From assembly GCA_014872875.1 (NCBI GenBank), contig WKFI01000012.1:186001-250000 (forward strand): DNA of 64,000 nt, given 5' to 3'. Shown here piece by piece: positions 60,397 to 64,000 of this stretch (positions within the stretch are counted from its first letter, which is position 1; each line of letters opens with the position of its first letter). Position numbers and translations under genes: made by a program. Below the pieces are notes generated by a model. It searched no databases and was not told the origin of the DNA. It saw only the letters and a list, made by a program, of their open reading frames with translations. Origin of the DNA: Paracoccaceae bacterium (GTDB lineage Bacteria; Pseudomonadota; Alphaproteobacteria; Rhodobacterales; Rhodobacteraceae).

Positions 60397-60754
60397 TACC
60401 GCTCCATTTGTCCGGCGACGGATGTCGATGACGCCGCTGATCGACGTCATATTCCTCTTGTTGCTGTTCTTCATGGTGACCTCGACCTTTTCGACCTTTG
60501 GTGAGATCGAGTTGAGCCAGGCCGTTGCCGGCGCGGGGACATCCGATACCACGACCGAGCGGGTCTTTGTCCAACTGGGCGCCGACAGGTTGACCCTGAA
60601 CGGACAGCCTCTGACCTTGGACGACCTGACCCAACAGGTCACCGAAGGTCAGATACTCGTCAGCCTCGATGACGACACGACCGCTCAACGGTTGGTCGAT
60701 CTGCTAGTGCGACTGCGCGGGCGCGATGGGCTCAGCGTCACGGTGCTGGAGTAA
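60389..60754 (+). CDS. exbD: ExbD/TolR family protein, first copy
   Basis: 121 residues. A single N-terminal transmembrane helix (about 16-36, MTPLIDVIFLLLLFFMV) carries the essential Asp of the proton path. The periplasmic domain (about 45-121) is a small alpha/beta fold. It overlaps the end of exbB and lies five bases before a second exbD copy. Confidence 0.9.
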   Translation: MRNTAPFVRRRMSMTPLIDVIFLLLLFFMVTSTFSTFGEIELSQAVAGAGTSDTTTERVFVQLGADRLTLNGQPLTLDDLTQQVTEGQILVSLDDDTTAQRLVDLLVRLRGRDGLSVTVLE

Positions 60755-60758
60755 GCCG

Positions 60759-61136
60759 ATGATCCGCCGTGGCCTCCCCTTGCGCAAACGCGATTCCACC
60801 ATTGCGCTGATCAACGTGATCTTCCTGATGCTGATCTTCTTTTTGATTGCGGGTACCGTTGCGCCACCGCTGGACCGGGATCTGGAGCTGGTCAACACGG
60901 AAGGGTTGGAGGGGCGCGAGCCACCTGACGCACTGGTGCTGCACAGTGATGGCATGCTCAGCTTTCGCGGCGCACCCATCGACCCTGAGACCTATATGGC
61001 GACCCACGAAAACGGTCCGGTGCGCATCGTCCCCGACCGCAACGCCCCAGGTCAGCGCCTGATCGCGGTGACCGGCGCCTTGCGTCGTCTGGGCGCCCCT
61101 TCGGTCATTCTGGTCACTGAGCGGGCGATGCAATGA
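60759..61136 (+). CDS. ExbD/TolR family protein, second copy, with Asn in place of the membrane Asp
   Basis: 125 residues. The helix (about 17-37) reads IALINVIFLMLIFFLIAG: the Asp of the proton path in the first copy (LIDVIF) is Asn here (LINVIF). It has the same fold and nearly the same length. Two consecutive ExbD genes occur in several TonB systems, where ExbD forms a dimer inside an ExbB pentamer; a heterodimer with one proton-active chain is an interesting possibility. Its stop overlaps the tonB start. Confidence 0.88.
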   Translation: MIRRGLPLRKRDSTIALINVIFLMLIFFLIAGTVAPPLDRDLELVNTEGLEGREPPDALVLHSDGMLSFRGAPIDPETYMATHENGPVRIVPDRNAPGQRLIAVTGALRRLGAPSVILVTERAMQ

Positions 61137-62293
61137 TCCGCCGGTCACTTGCCATTGCAATTGCAGCGATTGTGCTGTCGCTGCTGGCGCATGGTCTGGG
61201 CCTGCGTCTCAGCTTGCCGACCCTTGTCCGGCCGGCGGAGCAAGCGCCTTCGTCAGATGCAGTGGAATTGACCAACACGTTTGAAGACCTGGCAGAGGCG
61301 GTAACCGAACCGGTTGAACCAGAGGAGACGGCAGCGCCTGAACCGGAACCTCAACCGGAGCCCGAACCAGACGAACTGCCCCCGACCAGTGAGGCACTGG
61401 TTGCCTCTGACAACCCGACGGATACAACCTCTCCGGATACGGGCGAGGCCGTGGAGCCAGAACCGGCCCCCGCCGCTGAGCCGGAACAGGCCCCCGCTGC
61501 TGAGCCGGAAGTCACCGAGCCGCTGACGGCCGAAGATCTTGCCAACCCTGCGCCTCCGCTGGGCGACCCAGACGCCGCGGAGCCAAGCACCGAAGAAACC
61601 CGGCCCATCGAGCCAGAGGCCGCAGAACCCGTTGCGCCGCCTGTCCTGCCGGACACCGCGCAAATCGTTGCACCAGTGACCACCCCGGTAGCACCCGTGG
61701 TGCCAATCACCCCATCCCCCGACCCCGCGGCCCTTCCCATCGTTCCGCTTGAAACCGAGACGGTCGAAGCGCAGCCGGAAGATCAAGCACCGCAAACCAT
61801 TCAGCCTGATGAAACCGAAACCTCGGCAGACAGCACGCAGGCCGTCGCCTCCTCCCTGCGTCCGCGCTTGCCCGAGCGGCGTCCCTCCCAAGCACAGTTG
61901 GGCGAGGCAGACGGAACCGTGGAATCCCCTCTCAGTCGCTACAATCGCGACGGTACCGACCTGTTTGCCGGCCTTTCTGCCCCCAGCCTGGCAGACGGTC
62001 TGAACTTCCCAATTGCCCGCAACGGCGGCAATGCCACGCGAACCAATTACGCGGGGCGAGTCCTGATGCATCTGAACCGCTTCCCCAGCGGCCGCGTATC
62101 AGCCCGGGGGAGCGTCCGCGTGATGTTCGAAATCAACCCCGATGGAACATTGGCCTGGGTACAGGTTATCGACAGCGGTGTAGGGTCCGCCATCGATCTG
62201 GCCGCACGGTCCCAAGTCCGCCGCGCGTCCCCCTTTCCTGTCCCGCCTGACGGGAAAAGCCACAGGCTGAGTTTCGTCTACAGCTCAAAGTGA
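61133..62293 (+). CDS. tonB: TonB family energy transducer
   Basis: 386 residues. An N-terminal transmembrane helix (about 4-24) is followed by a very long Pro/Glu/Ala linker (about 50-240) that spans the periplasm, and a C-terminal TonB domain (about 300-386: YAGRVLMHLNRFPSG, VRVMFEINPDGTLAWVQVIDS). The linker is longer than in E. coli TonB. Overlapping starts join it to exbD, exbD and exbB. Since the operon is divergent from a B12 riboswitch operon, the likely client is an outer-membrane corrinoid receptor (BtuB) elsewhere in the genome, but a general TonB cannot be excluded. Confidence 0.88.
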   Translation: MIRRSLAIAIAAIVLSLLAHGLGLRLSLPTLVRPAEQAPSSDAVELTNTFEDLAEAVTEPVEPEETAAPEPEPQPEPEPDELPPTSEALVASDNPTDTTSPDTGEAVEPEPAPAAEPEQAPAAEPEVTEPLTAEDLANPAPPLGDPDAAEPSTEETRPIEPEAAEPVAPPVLPDTAQIVAPVTTPVAPVVPITPSPDPAALPIVPLETETVEAQPEDQAPQTIQPDETETSADSTQAVASSLRPRLPERRPSQAQLGEADGTVESPLSRYNRDGTDLFAGLSAPSLADGLNFPIARNGGNATRTNYAGRVLMHLNRFPSGRVSARGSVRVMFEINPDGTLAWVQVIDSGVGSAIDLAARSQVRRASPFPVPPDGKSHRLSFVYSSK

Positions 62294-62429
62294 GTCTCAA
62301 GCGGACCGGTCGCCGCTTCGAAGACGACAGGAATCACATAACAAAGGACAGGAATCGCGCCTCTCACCGCCGCTGCGACAGGGCACATTAGCCCCATCAC
62401 GACCCACCCAACCGATGATGGAGCACCAG

Positions 62430-63380
62430 ATGAAACTGACGACCCTGACAACCGCTGCAACGCTGCTGGCATCAACCGCTCTGGCCGATATTGAAACCCG
62501 TACGGTGAGCTTTGAAAACCAGGGCGTGACCCTGTCCGGCACGCTGTACCTGCCGGATGGTCATGATGGCACACCGTTGCCGACCGTGGTGGTCACCGGT
62601 GCCTGGACCTCGGTTCAGGAACAGATGCCAGCAAACTACGCGCGTGAAATGGCCGAGCGGGGCTTTGCCGCCTTTACCTTTGACTTCCGGGGCTGGGGCA
62701 AGTCCGGCGATCTGCCGCAGAATGTTCGCTTCGTCGAAAGCCCCGAAGCGAAAACCGAAGACATTTCCCGTGCCTTCGAATTCGTCGCCACCCTGCCCGA
62801 AGTGGATGCCAGGCGGATCAACGGTTTGGGCATCTGCGCCTCGGCGGGCTATATGGTCGATGCCGTTTCGGGTAACCCGCTGGTCCAGCGCGTCGGCCTT
62901 GTCGCGCCATGGCTGCAGAACGAAGAGATCGTCGAAGCGGTTTACGGTGGCACTGAAGGCGTCACAGGCTTGATCGCCATGTCCCGCGAGGCCGAAGCCG
63001 CCGGAGGCCAGATCATCCCTGCCGCCGGCCCCGAAGGCGCCGAAGGCGTGCTGATGCCGATCGGAGGCTACTACTACGAAGCTGATCGCGGTGCGATCCC
63101 GGAATATGACAATCAGTGGAACAATGCAGGCTGGGAAGGCTGGTTGACCTATCACCCGGCCGACAACCCCCAGCGCCTGGATAAACCGCTGGCCGTTGTT
63201 CATTCCGAAAGCGCCGCGATCCCGCAGGGCGTCCGCAGCTTCCTGTCAGGCTTTACCGGTGACGCCACCATGCAGTGGCTGGAGGACGTGACCCAGTTCG
63301 ATTTCTACGACAATCCCGAAGATGTCGAACGCGCGGCCGATACCGTTGCCGCCCACTTCCGTGCCGGGACCGACTCCTGA
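62430..63380 (+). CDS. Secreted alpha/beta hydrolase, dienelactone hydrolase-like
   Basis: 316 residues from the ATG at 62430 (a Met five codons earlier is also open). A signal peptide (MKLTTLTTAATLLASTALA) is followed by an alpha/beta hydrolase fold: the oxyanion region VVVTGAWTSVQEQ, AFTFDFRGWGKSG, and a nucleophile elbow GLGICASAGY, in which the Ser sits in C-A-S-A-G and the Cys in G-I-C-A-S, so either could be catalytic. The acid and His should follow (AVVHSESA...). It precedes a SnoaL-like secreted protein gene by 68 bases. The substrate is unknown. Confidence 0.8.
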   Translation: MKLTTLTTAATLLASTALADIETRTVSFENQGVTLSGTLYLPDGHDGTPLPTVVVTGAWTSVQEQMPANYAREMAERGFAAFTFDFRGWGKSGDLPQNVRFVESPEAKTEDISRAFEFVATLPEVDARRINGLGICASAGYMVDAVSGNPLVQRVGLVAPWLQNEEIVEAVYGGTEGVTGLIAMSREAEAAGGQIIPAAGPEGAEGVLMPIGGYYYEADRGAIPEYDNQWNNAGWEGWLTYHPADNPQRLDKPLAVVHSESAAIPQGVRSFLSGFTGDATMQWLEDVTQFDFYDNPEDVERAADTVAAHFRAGTDS

Positions 63381-63448
63381 CCGTACGAACCCGGGGGGGC
63401 TGTCCCTGCCCCCAACCGTTCCAAAGGACATTGCAAAGGAACAGATCC

Positions 63449-63949
63449 ATGATCCGCAACTCTCTGGCGCTTTTGACCGCCGCGACCCTGAGCACAGCCG
63501 CCCTAGCCGACCCCGAACAGATCTCCCGTTCGATCACCGACATTGCCGCCGGGGCTGACCGGCAGGACTGGACCCGCGTCCGCGGCGCCTTTGCCGACAC
63601 GGTGACAGTCGATTACACCAGTCTGTGGGGCGGAGAAGCGGCAACCCAAGACGCCGACGATCTGGTGGCGGGCTGGGCCGGGTTTCTGCCTGGCTTCGAC
63701 AGCACCCATCACATGGTGACCAACCACAGTATAACCTCTTTCTCCGAAACGACTGCCACGGCCGAGGCTGATTTCACCGCAACCCACCGGATCGAGGACG
63801 GTCTGTGGGTGCTTGGCGGGCGCTATACCTATGCGTTGGAGAAATCGGGCGACCGCTGGCGTGTAACCGCCTTGACCATGACCGCCCTCTGGGAAACCGG
63901 AGACCGTGGGCTGGTCGCCCAGGCCGGAGAGCGTGCGGCGCAAAACTGA
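63449..63949 (+). CDS. Secreted SnoaL-like/NTF2-family protein
   Basis: 166 residues. A signal peptide (about 1-20, MIRNSLALLTAATLSTAALA) is followed by an NTF2-like cone fold: helices around DIAAGADRQDWTRVRGAFADTVTVDY, then strands (HHMVTNHSITSF, AEADFTATHRIEDGLWVLGGRYTYALEK). Such proteins are enzymes or ligand carriers. It is translated close behind the hydrolase and probably belongs to the same transcript. Function unknown. Confidence 0.8.
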   Translation: MIRNSLALLTAATLSTAALADPEQISRSITDIAAGADRQDWTRVRGAFADTVTVDYTSLWGGEAATQDADDLVAGWAGFLPGFDSTHHMVTNHSITSFSETTATAEADFTATHRIEDGLWVLGGRYTYALEKSGDRWRVTALTMTALWETGDRGLVAQAGERAAQN

Positions 63950-63964
63950 CACTGACTTGCGGGA

Positions 63965-64000
63965 TCACCCTGCCCGGAACGCGGCCGGGGTGGTCCCGAA
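63965..64000 (-). CDS. C-terminus of a probable AraC-family regulator, cut by the window end
   Basis: The minus-strand frame at the right edge reads FGTTPAAFRAG then TGA (stop at 63965-63967). F-G-x-[ST]-P-x-x-[FY]-R is the last helix region of AraC-type helix-turn-helix domains. Only eleven codons are visible, so the assignment rests on this motif. It converges with the SnoaL-like gene, 15 bases apart, and its target might be the adjacent secreted proteins. Confidence 0.5.
   Translation of the reverse strand, partial: FGTTPAAFRAG

Noticed and set aside
1-64000. rRNA, tRNA, complete insertion sequences or prophage genes
   Set aside because: None was recognised by eye. tRNA genes could be missed without a covariance search (tRNAscan-SE would decide).

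Overview
The window is a dense, GC-rich chromosomal segment. The gene families and their order point to an alphaproteobacterium of the Rhodobacterales, most likely the Roseobacter group (Ruegeria-like). The signs are an NDUFA12-type complex I accessory subunit, DUF2155 and a short MlaD protein side by side, ClpP/ClpX, a GlxA-type AraC regulator, and a complete sox cluster in the order soxVWXYZABCDEF with soxS, soxR and soxT divergent. This assignment is inference from gene content; no 16S gene is present.

Layout. 1-11.5 kb is mostly housekeeping: the end of a branched-chain amino-acid type ABC ATPase, an acyl-CoA synthetase, a PAS-LuxR regulator, accBC, aat, DUF2155, mlaD, the NDUFA12 homologue, ridA, clpX, clpP and a GlxA-type regulator. 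11.5-24 kb is the sulfur-oxidation (Sox) locus. It encodes SoxXA, SoxYZ, SoxB and SoxCD, a complete periplasmic thiosulfate-to-sulfate system, plus the SoxEF flavocytochrome, SoxV/W/S thiol-disulfide proteins, a YeeE/YedE transporter (SoxT) and the persulfide-sensor type repressor SoxR. Two perfect ATTC-N8-GAAT palindromes lie in front of soxX and soxB and are good candidate SoxR operators. 24-27 kb holds an unassigned ThDP enzyme and class III CoA-transferase pair, followed by a nested inverted-repeat element. 27-33.4 kb is a TPR protein and an opgCGH cluster for osmoregulated periplasmic glucans. 33.5-38.8 kb has a HisD/HpsN-like dehydrogenase with a divergent LysR regulator, a low-molecular-weight phosphatase, a sirtuin, a PCuAC/DUF2946 copper pair and rpmB. 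39-47.5 kb has a class III cyclase-TPR gene split by an in-frame TAG, meaB, a 263-bp MITE-like element with TA flanks, hrpB, an SDR and gnd. 47.7-55.6 kb has a NUDIX hydrolase, a PiT phosphate transporter, a PanE-like reductase, argF, argD and two exporters.

55.6-62.3 kb is a vitamin B12 uptake region. A clear cobalamin riboswitch on the minus strand precedes a DUF1636 gene and an ABC importer (ATPase, binding protein, permease). Divergent from it run a small periplasmic protein gene, exbB, two exbD genes and tonB, presumably powering an outer-membrane receptor encoded elsewhere. The first part of the riboswitch operon looks damaged: DUF1636 is frameshifted by a perfect 44-bp tandem duplication, and the ATPase has a TAG four codons after the ATG that overlaps the DUF1636 stop. 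The window ends with an alpha/beta hydrolase, a SnoaL-like protein and the tail of an AraC-family gene.

Most unusual observations: the damaged B12 operon, the nested inverted repeat at 26983-27080, the MITE-like element at 42419-42681, the nonsense-split cyclase gene, the coiled-coil membrane-anchored SoxD, and the ThDP/CoA-transferase pair beside sox. No CRISPR array, rRNA, tRNA or complete insertion sequence was recognised.
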